64,000 bases of DNA from Gonocerus acuteangulatus (GCA_946811695.1 OX328126.1:10522246-10586245), one strand, 5' to 3'. Shown: positions 46,044 through 55,693, counted from the stretch's first letter. Program-made: numbers and translations. Notes: a model not told the origin generated them from the sequence alone.

Positions 46044-46603
46044 AATAAATATACATTTTAGCATATAAAATGTGTTTTATTGAATAAGAACACTGACCGA
46101 AACCCCGACGATCTACGCTTCCTTAACATATTAGGTCATTTGTGTATAAGGGAAAAAATTTAAATAAATAAGAACATGTAATCACTAGGTGACATTAGAA
46201 TCACATGTTAATAATGCAATTTAAATTAATTTATTTTTGCATTAACGAAGTAAAAAAGACCCCACTTTTCTATATTCCCATACAAAAGAATCGTAATAAT
46301 ACTTAAAGGTCAATTCGAACTTTAATACCATACCATAAAGTGTTAGTGGAGGGGTTCTGGGAAGGCAGAACAATTGAGTGACATTAGTATCGTATAAATA
46401 TTAATGTCAATATTTGTAAATATTTATACGATGGTAACATTACTCAAAAACAAATTGACTATGGTAAAATGTAAATTGTCTGTGGTAAAATGTCACTTGA
46501 AATGTAAACATCTCTTTGCTGTGCATCTATAATATTACTAAATCTAAAAGCCACAAATTTCTATAAAATTACTAAAGTGTTGTGTGTTTGTGACTTACTA
46601 AAT

Positions 46604-47016
46604 ATGCCTCCTATAAGGCGGCGGAAAAATTTAGGCAGAAGAACCCGAAATGCAACGCATCAAATTAATTATCAATCTAATCGTACTGCCCAGGAATGTG
46701 AAGATCGCAATGAACGTGAAAGAATTTGGTTAAGACAGACCCGTGAAGCGCGACATTCGACTAATAATGGTGCAAGTTTGAATCGAGCTGCTGTGAATTC
46801 ATTACAGTGCCTGCAGCTGTGTTGCTATTGGACCTATGAACTCAGTTTGACTATAAACAAATCCCAGGGCAGTCATTAAGTGTTTGTGGTATTAATCTAG
46901 AAAACCCATGTTTCTCGCATGGTCAATTGTATGTTGCCTGTTCCCGTGTTGGAAAACCATCTGCTCTGTTTAATTACGCTTCAGGTAATGAAACAAAAAA
47001 TATCGTGTACCATTAA
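46604..47016 (+). pseudogene. Helitron Rep/helicase, N- and C-terminal tips fused
   Basis: Autonomous Helitrons encode a long protein with an HUH Rep and a Pif1-like helicase. Here ATG at 46604 opens MPPIRRRKNLGRRTRNATHQ, the usual basic leader, followed by an Arg/Glu-rich repeat-like segment to about 46805. The frame then joins the last helicase part at about 46850: LTINKSQG, then after a 2-base loss GQ/SLSVCGINLENPCFSHGQ, QLYVACSRVGKPSALFNYAS (motif VI: VACSRV) and a stop at 47014. The first frame stops at 46877. All Rep and most helicase motifs are missing. Confidence 0.85.
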
Positions 47017-47321
47017 GTACTACAATAAAAATGAAACTTAATTCAGAATAAGTAAAAATAAAATGAAATATAATAAGTAGGTATCTTAATAAGAAATCTG
47101 ATATTGTAATTTTGATTGTGATTTTTTAGTGACTATTAAAAGAATTTTAATTGTTTTATAATTTTTATTTTTTGACATAATGTATTACATCGACTTATTA
47201 AGTATTTTTTTTTTTTTTTTTATCTTACTAGCTATCCGGTGTTCCAAATAGCAGAATAAGTATTCAAAAAAAAATTAAAGAATTGACTGTTAGGCGGTAC
47301 GAAGTTCGCCGGGTCAGCTAG

Positions 47322-47840
47322 TAATAATATAGTGATAATGAAACCATTTGTCGTAAATAAATGTTTTACAGGGCTACATAAATTGTAGACAAAATAAAAA
47401 TTAAAAAATTATGGAATAAAGAATGCTGAAATATATAACCGTCTGTAAAATCATACATGAAAAAACCAGATCACGTAGGAAGAAAACAGGAATTATTGCT
47501 TCTTGGCTCGTAAAACACTCAACAAAATTAAGACAAATATGTTTTTCTCTTTTTTTTTTTACCTTTCGACTCTATTCGGGTTGCGATCATTAAATAATTT
47601 TTGAGCTACTTTCAACTCGATAATAACAGGTATTTCCTAATTCTGGGTAATTATGAAAAGAATAAAATTAACCTCGGTGGACGTATATATTTTATATACT
47701 TTATATAAATAGTTCTTGATTCCCAGAGGGAGTCTTGGCTTTCAGGAGGATAGCAGCCATTTTCTGTCTAGGAAAGGGTGTTGAACAGTAGGAAACCTGC
47801 CACAATAATTTATATTGTACAAAAATTAACTTAAAAATTA
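47322..47840. other. No gene seen
   Basis: AT-rich flank between the Helitron and the 5S-derived SINE. Confidence 0.5.
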
Positions 47841-47851
47841 AAAGAATGCAG

Positions 47852-48053
47852 AGCCAACGGCCATAGCCACGATGAATGCACCGGTTCCCATAGATCACCG
47901 AAGTTAAGCAACGTCGGGCGTGGTCAGTACCTGAATGGGTGACCGACCACGTGCCGTTGGCATTAGAAAAGGGTGGCAACCTGTAGATAGCCCGGCGTTA
48001 ATAGCCAGATTGTTGATACGCCGTTAAACACAAACGAAAAAAAAAAAAATAAT
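47852..48053 (+). mobile_element. 5S rRNA-derived SINE, complete
   Basis: The head (47853-47961) is a 5S rRNA-like sequence: GCCAACGGCCATAGCCACGA, CACCGAAGTTAAGCAACGTC with the box A/IE promoter region, GAATGGGTGACCG (box C), and GTGCCGTTGGC closing the terminal helix with GCCAACGGC. It is about 10 bases shorter than a normal 5S. The body is GGGTGGCAACCTGTAGATAG and CCCGGCGTTAATAGCC; the end is ATACGCCGTTAAA plus an A-rich tail. A perfect 10-bp target duplication AAGAATGCAG lies at 47842-47851 and 48054-48063. Tail plus duplication show retrotransposition, so this is not an rRNA gene. Transcription would be by Pol III from the internal promoter. Confidence 0.92.
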
Positions 48054-48063
48054 AAGAATGCAG

Positions 48064-48485
48064 GTACAACAGTCAACGGTAGGTTTATAACCTTTGTGTT
48101 TTAATTTGTAAGTCATTGTTTTTCATTTTTTAAAAAAATGTTTTGACTTTTTTTTTTATATATAAAATTCAAATATCTCGGCATATCTATGTACCATGAT
48201 CTCAATTTACTTATCACCTGGAAAGACAGTAATAAGGGGCTCAAACTATGCAAAGGGACCGGGTGGCAGTCGCAGAACCCCCAATCCAGTAGTCTCAAAA
48301 TTCATTTTTATGAATTTGTAGCGGATACAAGAGTGATTAAAGCTTTATTGGCAAGAAAGTGGCTATCAGGCCACAGTGAATGCTTGCCCGTTGTCACAAA
48401 AGTGTCTAACATAACATGAGCATGTCCGTGACTGTACAAATGGGGCTAAATACTTCAACCAAACCCGGCGCCTTCGTGCAATATA
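48064..48485. other. No gene seen
   Basis: The frames here (48113-48298 minus, 48189-48419 plus) overlap on opposite strands and show no motif. Confidence 0.4.
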
Positions 48486-48502
48486 TTTTTTTTTATTATT
48501 AT

Positions 48503-48795
48503 TGTTGGGGCGCGGGCTTTAAGACTTAGGGTACAAAGTACGTCGTACCCCCACCTCCCTAATATATCAAAGCAGTTCGTTTCCAGATCTAGAGTAGATC
48601 ACACCTCATTCTTGTAGCTCGGGACTGCCCCCTCATTTCCCATTACGTTCCGGCCCCTCTTCTCTCTTTACTTTCCAGGAGCTGCTAACAGGGCCCTGTT
48701 TCTTCAGCAGCTGGCAACGTAATGGTAAGTTTAAATGTCTTTTTTCTCATACTCTGAACCCATCCCTCAAACCACGTGCCGAGGATTAATTTTCA
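48503..48795 (+). repeat. BEL/Pao 5' LTR (293 bp)
   Basis: Begins TGTTGGGGCGCGGGC and ends TTTTCA. It differs from the 3' LTR at three positions (ATCAAAG/ATCAGCG; CTGCCCC/CTGACCC), about 99% identity, so the insertion is recent. A 5-bp ATTAT duplication flanks the element (48498-48502 and 53568-53572). Confidence 0.95.
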
Positions 48796-48815
48796 AACCC
48801 CAGCGCGTACATTTT

Positions 48816-48833
48816 TGGTCCTCCGGGCCGCGG
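48816..48833 (+). promoter_or_regulatory. Candidate tRNA primer-binding site
   Basis: TGGTCCTCCGGGCCGCGG starts with the TGG expected opposite a tRNA CCA end and has the right position downstream of the LTR. I did not match it to a specific tRNA. Confidence 0.4.
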
Positions 48834-48940
48834 ATTGCGTAAGTAATCCGTGGAGATTTAACCACGACTAATCCGAATCGCGGAATACATATTAGTTCCC
48901 CATTTTATAGAATTAAAATTTTTATTCGTCCAACTTCAAG

Positions 48941-51900
48941 ATGTCGAAGCGAGACCCCATTAAACAACTAGCTATTTTAAAGGAAAAGCGCGAGGCCATG
49001 TTCGCAATGGCATCCAATTACTTAAAAAGGGCTACAAATTTAGAAAAGGAAAATTTTCGCGATTTCGCCCCTACGTATATCAAATTGGATCAAATGGAAA
49101 ATAATTTCTATAGAATACAGGATACGATTATGGAAATTAACGCGGAAGTTTCTATAGAAACTGAGAAATTGGAAGTTCAGAATGTTTGCGTAGCCTTCGA
49201 TGACGTCATACATTCCATACGCAGTACATATCTTAGGCTGGACAGGCTGTATCCCGAAGCTCCGACAGGCGCGTGCCTGCAGGAGAAGCCTATTCTTCAA
49301 ACCAAATCCTTTCTCCCTACGATAGAAATTCCACGTTTTTCGGGGAAAATCGAAGATTCGACTACCTTCATATCACTCTTTAACAGTATAGTCGATACCG
49401 ACGAATGCCTAACGCAAGTTCAAAAATTTCAGTATTTGAGGTCGGTACTCGAAGGAGAGCCTCTATCTCTTATATCAAATTTCCAACTTACAACCGAAAA
49501 TTACGCTTTAGCATTGCAGGTGCTTAAAGATCGATACCAGTCAAACAGACGTCTGGCCGCATATTATATAAATCAAATTTTGTTCTTTTCTCCCATTACG
49601 ACATCTAACCATAATTATCTGCAGAAATTCATTAGCGTACATTCCAATTCTGTAAATGCACTGAAAGTGCTTGATATAGCAAATTTAGAAGATGTTCTTC
49701 TTTTTCATTTGGCCTATAGGAACTTAGATCGTTCCACTCAGATTGCATTCGAAAATCATTTCAAATCAGTAAATGTTCCAACTTTTAAAAATTTACTTGA
49801 TTTTGTAATAGAACGTGCTAGATCATCTGAGATAATGCAAGATCTCGGAATAAAAGGTAGAATTACTCAGAGTAAACAAGTCAATACTTTCCTAACTAAT
49901 TCGAATAAAATAGAGCGAGAAGATCCCAGCTGTCCCATTTGTAAACATTCTCATAAGATAACATCGTGTCCTCAGTTAATTAATTGTCAACTCAATAAAA
50001 AATATGAAATTTTAAAACGCTTAAAACGATGTTTTAACTGTCTTGGTGCACATATGAAAAATCAATGCAAATCGAAAAATGTTTGTAGATCGTGTAGTAG
50101 ATCCCATCACACCTTATTACACCCTTCTAATTCTTATCCAACTTGTAATAATAATCCAAATGATTATTTAAATTCTTGTGATCCTAATTCCAACGATGCG
50201 ATAACTCCCACTTGTATCACTAATGAAGAGCCTAGAAATAATTCCGTTACTTTATCTTGTCATTCTGCTAATTCCATAACGGTACTTCTTGGAACTGTGA
50301 AAATGTTTATAAGAGATTCAAGTGGCCGTCAACAACCGATTCGAGGAATATTAGATTCTGGATCTCAAATTTCAGCTATATCTCTCGGAGCTGTCAAGCG
50401 TCTAGGATTCAAAAAATTGAAAAATTCTATCTCTCTTTCTGGGATATCCAATGTTGCTACACCCACATATGGAGCTTTAGATTGTATCTTGTCTCCCCGT
50501 GACAACTCTAAAAGAGAATTTAAAACACAATCTGTTATCTTATCAACCATTTCTAACGACCTACCGCAACAAAGTCTACCTGTAGAGGTAATAAACAGAT
50601 TTAAAAATTTAAAATTAGCCGATGATACATTTTTTGAAAGTTCTCCAGTAGAATTCATAATTGGAAATGATTTATATCCATTCATTCTAGAAAACGAGCC
50701 TATTACAATAATTAAGGGTAACCCTTCAGCAATAAACACTGTTTTTGGTTGGGTTATCGGTGGTAATGTTATCAATCAAGAAAATAAAAACCCAAATAAA
50801 GATTCTGCTATATGTTCCTTGATGGCTGTAACTCCTTCTTTGGATTCTTTAGTTTCCAAATTCTGGGAAACTGAAGAAGTGAGTGCATCCATTCCTATAA
50901 ACCCTGAAGATGAATTCGTTGAAAATCATTTTGTGACCACTCATTCCAGAGACACTTCTGGTCGCTATGTGGTGTCATTGCCTTTCAAACCTAATGCTCC
51001 AATTTTGAGCGATAATCGCAACCAAGCGCTAAAATATTTTTTAAATTTAGAAAGGCGCCTTTCTCGAACTCCTGAGATTATGTTTGACTATAATAAATTT
51101 CTAAACGAATATTTAGAATTGGGTCACATGGAAATAGCCAATTCCTCTTTTAGTTACATATTACCTCATCATTGTGTGCTTAACGAATTTAGTTCTTCTA
51201 CAAAAATAGCGAGTTTCCCACCAGCAAATTGGTCGCACGTTTCGACTGACCGGAACCCCGCCGATATAGCCACTCGAGACTGCTCTCCGGAGCATTTTTC
51301 AGAAAACTCTTTGTGGTGGAGAGGTCCCTCTTTTTTGAGAAAAAATCCGAGCAAATGGCCGTCCAAGCGGGTCGTCAGTCCTGAGGAAGAAATACCAGAG
51401 CTGAAACCGCTTAAAGTATTATCATCCGCCTCTGTTCCATCACCTTACCTAATCGAGTTCATAAATAAGTTTTCTTCTTGGCTTCGTTTGAAATATGTTC
51501 TAGCATATGTTTTGAGATTTGTTCACAACATTAGATCAAGTAACACGCGTCATAAGGGCGCTCTTTCTGTCCAAGAGTTAACGTTAGCAGAAGACCTGAT
51601 AATATCGTTGGTGCAGAAAGATAGTTTCCCATTTTTATTTGTTTCTAATTCAACTGTTCCTTCCAATATAGCATCCCTGTCCCCATATCTCGATAAAAAG
51701 GGACTTATAAGAGTTGGTGGCCGCTTGAGGTACTCAAACTTAAGTGAGTCCGCTAAGCATCCTATTCTTTTGCCTAAAAAATCAAGAATATCTGAACTCC
51801 TCTGCGACTATTATCACTTAGTTTCCTTGCACTCAGGACCTAGGACTACTCAAAGTTTGATCCAGCGATATTATTGGATAATTTCTCTTCGCGATCTAGT

Positions 51901-52912
51901 GCGCAAGCGCATCCACAAGTGCCTTACATGCCACAAGTTAAGAGCCTCAGTTACGCCGCCAGTTATGTCTAATCTGCCTTATCCAAGAGTCAATGTCTCA
52001 AAGCCTTTCACAAGCACCGGGGTGGATTTCGCTGGCCCATTTCTCATTAAGGAAAGCAGCAGGAAAAATGCTGCTGCTAAGAAATGCTATTTATGTCTTT
52101 TCGTTTGCTTCAGTACTAAGGCTGTCCATCTGGAAGTTGTTTCCTCTCTGTCAACCCAAGCATTTATCGCTACTCTAGACAGATTTGTGGCGAGACGAGG
52201 TCTCCCCCACGACATTTATTCAGACTGTGGACGTAATTTTGTTGGTTTTTCTCGACACCTGAAAGAGGTTTATGATCAGATGAAGGCCTCCTCTCCTGAA
52301 ATTAGCGCATTTCTCGCATCCCGCAGCATAAGATGGCATTTTAATCCTCCTTATGCACCTCATTTTGGTGGCCTTCATGAAGCTGGCATAAAATCTGCCA
52401 AACTCCTTTTGGTACGAATGCTTGGCCGGAATCCTGCTCTAAGTTACGAGGAACTCACTACTCTAGTTGCGCGCATTGAAGCCGTCTTAAATAGTCGTCC
52501 ACTCTATCTCTCTTGCCCTCATCCTCTTGATGATCCTGATCTTCTAACCCCTGGTCATTTCTTGGTGGGCGGCCCTCTGCTAGCCGTTCCAGAACCTCTA
52601 GAAGAAAGTACCTCATATGCATCACGTTGGACAAGGGTCAAGTCGTTATATGCGTCCTATTGGAGACGCTGGACTTCTGAGTATTTAAACACACTCATGC
52701 AAAAACAGAAGTGGACAAAGTGCTCCGAGAACCTTGCCGTAGGCGACATCGTTTTCCTCAAGGAAAATTCTTTACCACCCCTCGCATGGCCTATTGGCCG
52801 GGTTGAAGCCGTACATGCAGGACGTGACGGCGTGGTGCGTGTGGTGTCAATCCGCACAACCCATGGCACTTATGTCAGGCCAGTAACAAAACTACTGTTG
52901 CTGCCACATTAA
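48941..52912 (+). CDS. BEL/Pao gag-pol with in-frame loss of the RT core
   Basis: 1323 codons, uninterrupted. Order: a Gag of the DUF1759 type (residues about 100-320, IEIPRFSGKIEDSTTFISLF region); Cys/His knuckles from residue 331 (CPICKHSH) and about 364 (CFNCLGAHMKNQC); aspartic protease with DSGS at 472; DUF1758-type FGWVIGG near 600; the start of the RT (residues about 740-755, YILPHHCVL); then a direct jump near residue 755 (about nt 51205) to the end of RNase H (DRNPADIATRDCSPEH, WWRGPSFL). Integrase follows: zinc-binding His near 959 and KCLTCHK at 994, catalytic D1029, D1095 and E1147 (GGLHEAG), and a DUF5641-like tail. Intact BEL/Pao proteins are several hundred residues longer; the missing part holds the YxDD active site and most of RNase H. 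The ATG is the first in the frame, 145 bp after the LTR. The protein could supply Gag, protease and integrase but not reverse transcription. Confidence 0.95.
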   Translation: MSKRDPIKQLAILKEKREAMFAMASNYLKRATNLEKENFRDFAPTYIKLDQMENNFYRIQDTIMEINAEVSIETEKLEVQNVCVAFDDVIHSIRSTYLRLDRLYPEAPTGACLQEKPILQTKSFLPTIEIPRFSGKIEDSTTFISLFNSIVDTDECLTQVQKFQYLRSVLEGEPLSLISNFQLTTENYALALQVLKDRYQSNRRLAAYYINQILFFSPITTSNHNYLQKFISVHSNSVNALKVLDIANLEDVLLFHLAYRNLDRSTQIAFENHFKSVNVPTFKNLLDFVIERARSSEIMQDLGIKGRITQSKQVNTFLTNSNKIEREDPSCPICKHSHKITSCPQLINCQLNKKYEILKRLKRCFNCLGAHMKNQCKSKNVCRSCSRSHHTLLHPSNSYPTCNNNPNDYLNSCDPNSNDAITPTCITNEEPRNNSVTLSCHSANSITVLLGTVKMFIRDSSGRQQPIRGILDSGSQISAISLGAVKRLGFKKLKNSISLSGISNVATPTYGALDCILSPRDNSKREFKTQSVILSTISNDLPQQSLPVEVINRFKNLKLADDTFFESSPVEFIIGNDLYPFILENEPITIIKGNPSAINTVFGWVIGGNVINQENKNPNKDSAICSLMAVTPSLDSLVSKFWETEEVSASIPINPEDEFVENHFVTTHSRDTSGRYVVSLPFKPNAPILSDNRNQALKYFLNLERRLSRTPEIMFDYNKFLNEYLELGHMEIANSSFSYILPHHCVLNEFSSSTKIASFPPANWSHVSTDRNPADIATRDCSPEHFSENSLWWRGPSFLRKNPSKWPSKRVVSPEEEIPELKPLKVLSSASVPSPYLIEFINKFSSWLRLKYVLAYVLRFVHNIRSSNTRHKGALSVQELTLAEDLIISLVQKDSFPFLFVSNSTVPSNIASLSPYLDKKGLIRVGGRLRYSNLSESAKHPILLPKKSRISELLCDYYHLVSLHSGPRTTQSLIQRYYWIISLRDLVRKRIHKCLTCHKLRASVTPPVMSNLPYPRVNVSKPFTSTGVDFAGPFLIKESSRKNAAAKKCYLCLFVCFSTKAVHLEVVSSLSTQAFIATLDRFVARRGLPHDIYSDCGRNFVGFSRHLKEVYDQMKASSPEISAFLASRSIRWHFNPPYAPHFGGLHEAGIKSAKLLLVRMLGRNPALSYEELTTLVARIEAVLNSRPLYLSCPHPLDDPDLLTPGHFLVGGPLLAVPEPLEESTSYASRWTRVKSLYASYWRRWTSEYLNTLMQKQKWTKCSENLAVGDIVFLKENSLPPLAWPIGRVEAVHAGRDGVVRVVSIRTTHGTYVRPVTKLLLLPH

Positions 52913-53274
52913 TTGTTTGTTTTTTCTCTCTCTTTCTCTCGCAAGAAGCATTCATTTATTTTTCTATTATTTCACAAGTGTTTTGTTGTCTCTCTTTCTT
53001 ATCGCCAAGCGAGGCTTTATTATAATTTGCCAAAGGATTCATCCCTCCTTAGTCCTCATCCTCTCCGTGGGCTTCCCGCGAAGAAGTCTTCCATGACAGC
53101 CCCCTTGGAAGTGAAGAACTTGCGTTTCCTTTATTCCTACTTCTCTCTCTCTCATACCTTTTCGTGATGAACCTTTGGAAGATAACCACATATTTATTAT
53201 TATAATTTATTTTCTTCTTTCTCAAGATTTCTTATTTCTCTTTTTAAGAAACTATCGTTTCTTGGTGGGCGGTA

Positions 53275-53567
53275 TGTTGGGGCGCGGGCTTTAAGACTTA
53301 GGGTACAAAGTACGTCGTACCCCCACCTCCCTAATATATCAGCGCAGTTCGTTTCCAGATCTAGAGTAGATCACACCTCATTCTTGTAGCTCGGGACTGA
53401 CCCCTCATTTCCCATTACGTTCCGGCCCCTCTTCTCTCTTTACTTTCCAGGAGCTGCTAACAGGGCCCTGTTTCTTCAGCAGCTGGCAACGTAATGGTAA
53501 GTTTAAATGTCTTTTTTCTCATACTCTGAACCCATCCCTCAAACCACGTGCCGAGGATTAATTTTCA
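53275..53567 (+). repeat. BEL/Pao 3' LTR (293 bp)
   Basis: TGTTGGGGCGCGGGC to TTTTCA, followed by ATTAT, the second copy of the target duplication. Confidence 0.95.
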
Positions 53568-53795
53568 ATTATTATTATTGATTATTACAACAATATGAGT
53601 TAACATATTTCTAGTAATATTGCTGGTTCTGTTAGAATGACATTGTGAAGCTTCATGTGGAAATATGAACAATTACAAAACCCACAATAGTAATGCATTA
53701 AACAAAAAATAAATAAAAAGATAATATAAAATAATAATGAAACAACTGTAAACAATTTTAAATGAAAATATAACACACTTTGTGCACTGCAGATG

Positions 53796-54345
53796 TCAAA
53801 GCAAATTGTCTCTAGGCCACCTCCGCTTCAGCCTTCTATGGGGATTTTGTGGATTTTGGAAGGAGGATAGAGAATTTATCAAAGGATTTGGATGGCCTGG
53901 GAGATAGGAATGGAACTTCTGATAGACTGATTTGGCCAGGGATTGGATAAAGTGATATTGAAGTCATTATGGAGGGTTAAGTTCGAGAAATAGTAAGGAG
54001 CATTGGATATTTTTCGAAGGATTTTGGATTGTATTGTTTGTATTCTGTAGGAATTCGAAGGTTTAGTGGAACCCCAGAGTTCTAGTCCATAAGTCCATAT
54101 TGGTGGGAGTATGGTATTGTATATAAGTCGTTTGTTAGTCAATGATAGTTTTGAGCGTTTGTCCAATAAGCGTGATAAAAGTCTAAAACGTCTGTTTAGT
54201 TCCTGTCTTTTCTGTGTTATGTGTGGCTTCCAAGTTAAGTGTTTGTCTAGTATCAGTCCTAAGTATTTTACTTGCGATTTCTGCAGAATTATAATGTTTT
54301 GGAGGGTTATTGGCGGGCAGCTTGACTATTTTTTTTTCTTAACTG
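53796..54345 (-). pseudogene. Jockey-clade LINE, ORF2 C-terminus
   Basis: On the minus strand: KYLGLILDKHLTWKPHITQK, a region RRFRLLSRLLDKRSKLSLTN, then KRLIYNTILPPIWTYGLELW (RT thumb motif of Jockey-type LINEs), KILRKISNAPYYFSNLTLHN and finally RLKRRWPRDNLL with the stop at 53796-53798. A frame change lies near 53880-53960. The catalytic RT part is absent (5' truncation near 54345). The 3' UTR runs down to 53573 and, across the BEL insertion, to an A-run at 48486-48496. Confidence 0.75.
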
Positions 54346-54527
54346 CACAATGCTGACTCCCTCCAACACTAACTAACCGAACAAGTGGTTTAATAAAATT
54401 TATTTAAATTACTCACTAATTAATATTATTTACAGAAACAAATATCTGTCATTTTTGTAAGATATTAATAACGCTGTATAGCATATGAGGTTAGCTAAAG
54501 ATTTCCATGACGAAGACAGGAGAATAT

Positions 54528-54950
54528 GTTGGGACGCGGTCAAGATGAACAAGACTGATATAGATGTCGAAGAAGAGAGGGAAAGAGAGAGTGAGGTGCA
54601 GAGATAAGAGACGAGAGAGATAGTGAGTGAGAGAGAGAGAGTGAGAGAGAGTGAGAGAGAGAGAGAGATGTGAGGAGGGATGGAGTCTGGTGAGAGGAAG
54701 ATAAAGCCGCTATCTCTACTCTTGCAGGAGGCTGGACGAGAGCCAAAGCAGTTTTATTAGTATATGGTCTCCTTCCTTGGGTGCGCTGTAGTCGCTCTGT
54801 TCTATATCATAACCTGTACAAACTAGTAATTCCTCTTTATTATCTTAAAACCTCCATATACTCCAAGTATTATTATCTTATATCCTTAATACTGTACTCA
54901 GCTGATTATACCGATAACCTCAAATCAGAAATTGTTATGATGAGGGAAAT
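54528..54950 (+). other. Possible solo LTR; includes a GA-rich tract
   Basis: TGTTGGGACGCGGTCAAGAT resembles the start of the BEL LTR in its first bases, and 54560-54672 is a GAGAGA-rich tract. I could not find a matching end or target duplication. Confidence 0.3.
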
Positions 54951-54967
54951 TGATTAAATTCCGACCC

Positions 54968-55149
54968 CTTGGTTCGTTCGAAACACCTTGCTCCATCAGG
55001 AACTAGAAGTTAATCCTCTCGCATTTCACATAGAAGAATTGATCCGCATATCCTACGAAAAATTGGGCCTCTCTTCCCAAGAATTACCAACTCAGCCCCG
55101 ACGCCTCAAGCCAAGCCAGTACCAAGACATTTTATTTTGTAAATAGTTT
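54968..55149 (+). pseudogene. LINE ORF2 C-terminal fragment
   Basis: PWFVRNTLLHQELEVNPLAF, HIEELIRISYEKLGL and QPRRLKPSQYQDILF with a stop: resembles the Jockey-type end (PWYVxNxxLHxDL ... RLKRR). Followed by an AT-rich 3' region. Confidence 0.5.
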
Positions 55150-55339
55150 CAAACTGTACCGTATGAAATGTCAGTTTTGTTTACTTTGCGATTTAATCCT
55201 TTCCCTTTTTTATTTCATTATTCGCAAACATCATTGTTATTCATATAGAATTAAAGCTCTTTTATTCCTATTACTTAATCAGTAACTTGCGTATTGTGTT
55301 GTTAGAACGATCCTCTGAGAAAAAAATAAAACTTAAATT

Positions 55340-55693
55340 ATGACTTCAACGGAAATCCTTATTATTTTTCGTTATGAATTTAAGCTCAGTCATAGCGCTG
55401 CTGAGGCGTGCATGAACATTAACACGGCGTTCGGGGACGGAACAGCGAATGAAAGAACTGTTTACCAGTTGTTTTCCACGTTTCGGAGTGGAAATTTTGA
55501 CCTTGACACCGAGGAGCGAGGAAGGTCAGAAGCCAAGCTTGACAATGACCACCTGAAAGAAAGGGTTGAAGCTTGTCCCTCAAAAAACACTAGGGAATAT
55601 GCCAAAGAACTCGGAGTAGGAGCCTCGACAGTTTCAAGACATTTGAAGGAAATCGGCAAGTCCAAAACTGACATTTCATACGGTACAGCCTAA
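55340..55693 (+). pseudogene. mariner transposase, N-terminal HTH part
   Basis: Mariner transposases bind their TIRs through paired HTH domains before a DD34D catalytic core. This frame (117 codons) starts MTSTEILIIFRYEFKLSHSA, with AACMNINTAFGDGTANERTV-like first HTH, FRSGNFDLDTEERGRSEAKL, and a second HTH LGVGASTVSRHLKEIGKSKT. It stops before any catalytic motif. It resembles the Mos1-type branch. The sequence to about 56200 gives no recognisable continuation. Confidence 0.8.

Larger units (their letters stand above)
44736..46122. mobile_element. PLE-B: 1.36-kb palindromic Penelope-like element
   Basis: A 13-bp direct repeat, CTTAACATATTAG, lies at 44723-44735 and 46122-46134. After a left extension (TTGAGAAGATATGGTCGACC, homologous to PLE-A), 44766 pairs with 46123 and the two halves are inverted copies around a centre near 45444. 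Each arm has, from outside in: CGATCTACGC, the CGAAACGTTGGC ribozyme-like block, GTAAGGACAGAAAC, an A-run, GCTAGAAACATTAACATAAA, CCTATATGCTTGAAAATA, then TA/ACACAC-rich simple sequence. There is no RT or GIY-YIG. A second internal copy of the ATATGCTTGAAAATA boundary occurs at 45323 and at its mirror near 45555. It is a Penelope element reduced to inverted pLTRs plus microsatellite. Confidence 0.9.
44476..47321 (+). mobile_element. Deleted Helitron carrying PLE-B
   Basis: 5' end TCTATTATATAAAAATGAAT; 3' end CGCCGGGTCAGCTAG with a GGCG/CGCC stem, ending CTAG at 47318-47321 before T. The base before the 5' TC is G rather than the usual A. Inside are an N-terminal leader frame (46604) and the very C-terminal helicase segment (46850-47016), so the Rep and helicase cores are deleted. 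The 1387-bp PLE-B interrupts the 5' part. Without PLE-B and its duplication the Helitron is about 1.45 kb. Confidence 0.88.
48503..53567 (+). mobile_element. BEL/Pao LTR retrotransposon, 5065 bp
   Basis: Two 293-bp LTRs, a 5-bp target duplication and one long gag-pol frame between them. A candidate primer-binding site, TGGTCCTCCGGGCCGCGG, lies at 48816, 20 bp after the LTR. A G-rich stretch (GGTGGGCGG) at 53264-53272 abuts the 3' LTR and may serve as the polypurine tract. The element sits inside the A/AT-rich tail of a minus-strand Jockey LINE (48486-48502 and 53568 onward). Confidence 0.95.

Noticed and set aside
47853..47961. Functional 5S rRNA gene
   Set aside because: Shorter than a normal 5S, followed by a non-5S body and A-tail, and flanked by a target duplication: a SINE head.
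48941..52912. Host gene of 1323 codons
   Set aside because: Domain order, LTRs and target duplication show it is BEL/Pao gag-pol.
54528..54950. Confident solo LTR
   Set aside because: Only the first bases resemble an LTR start; no matching end or target duplication was found.
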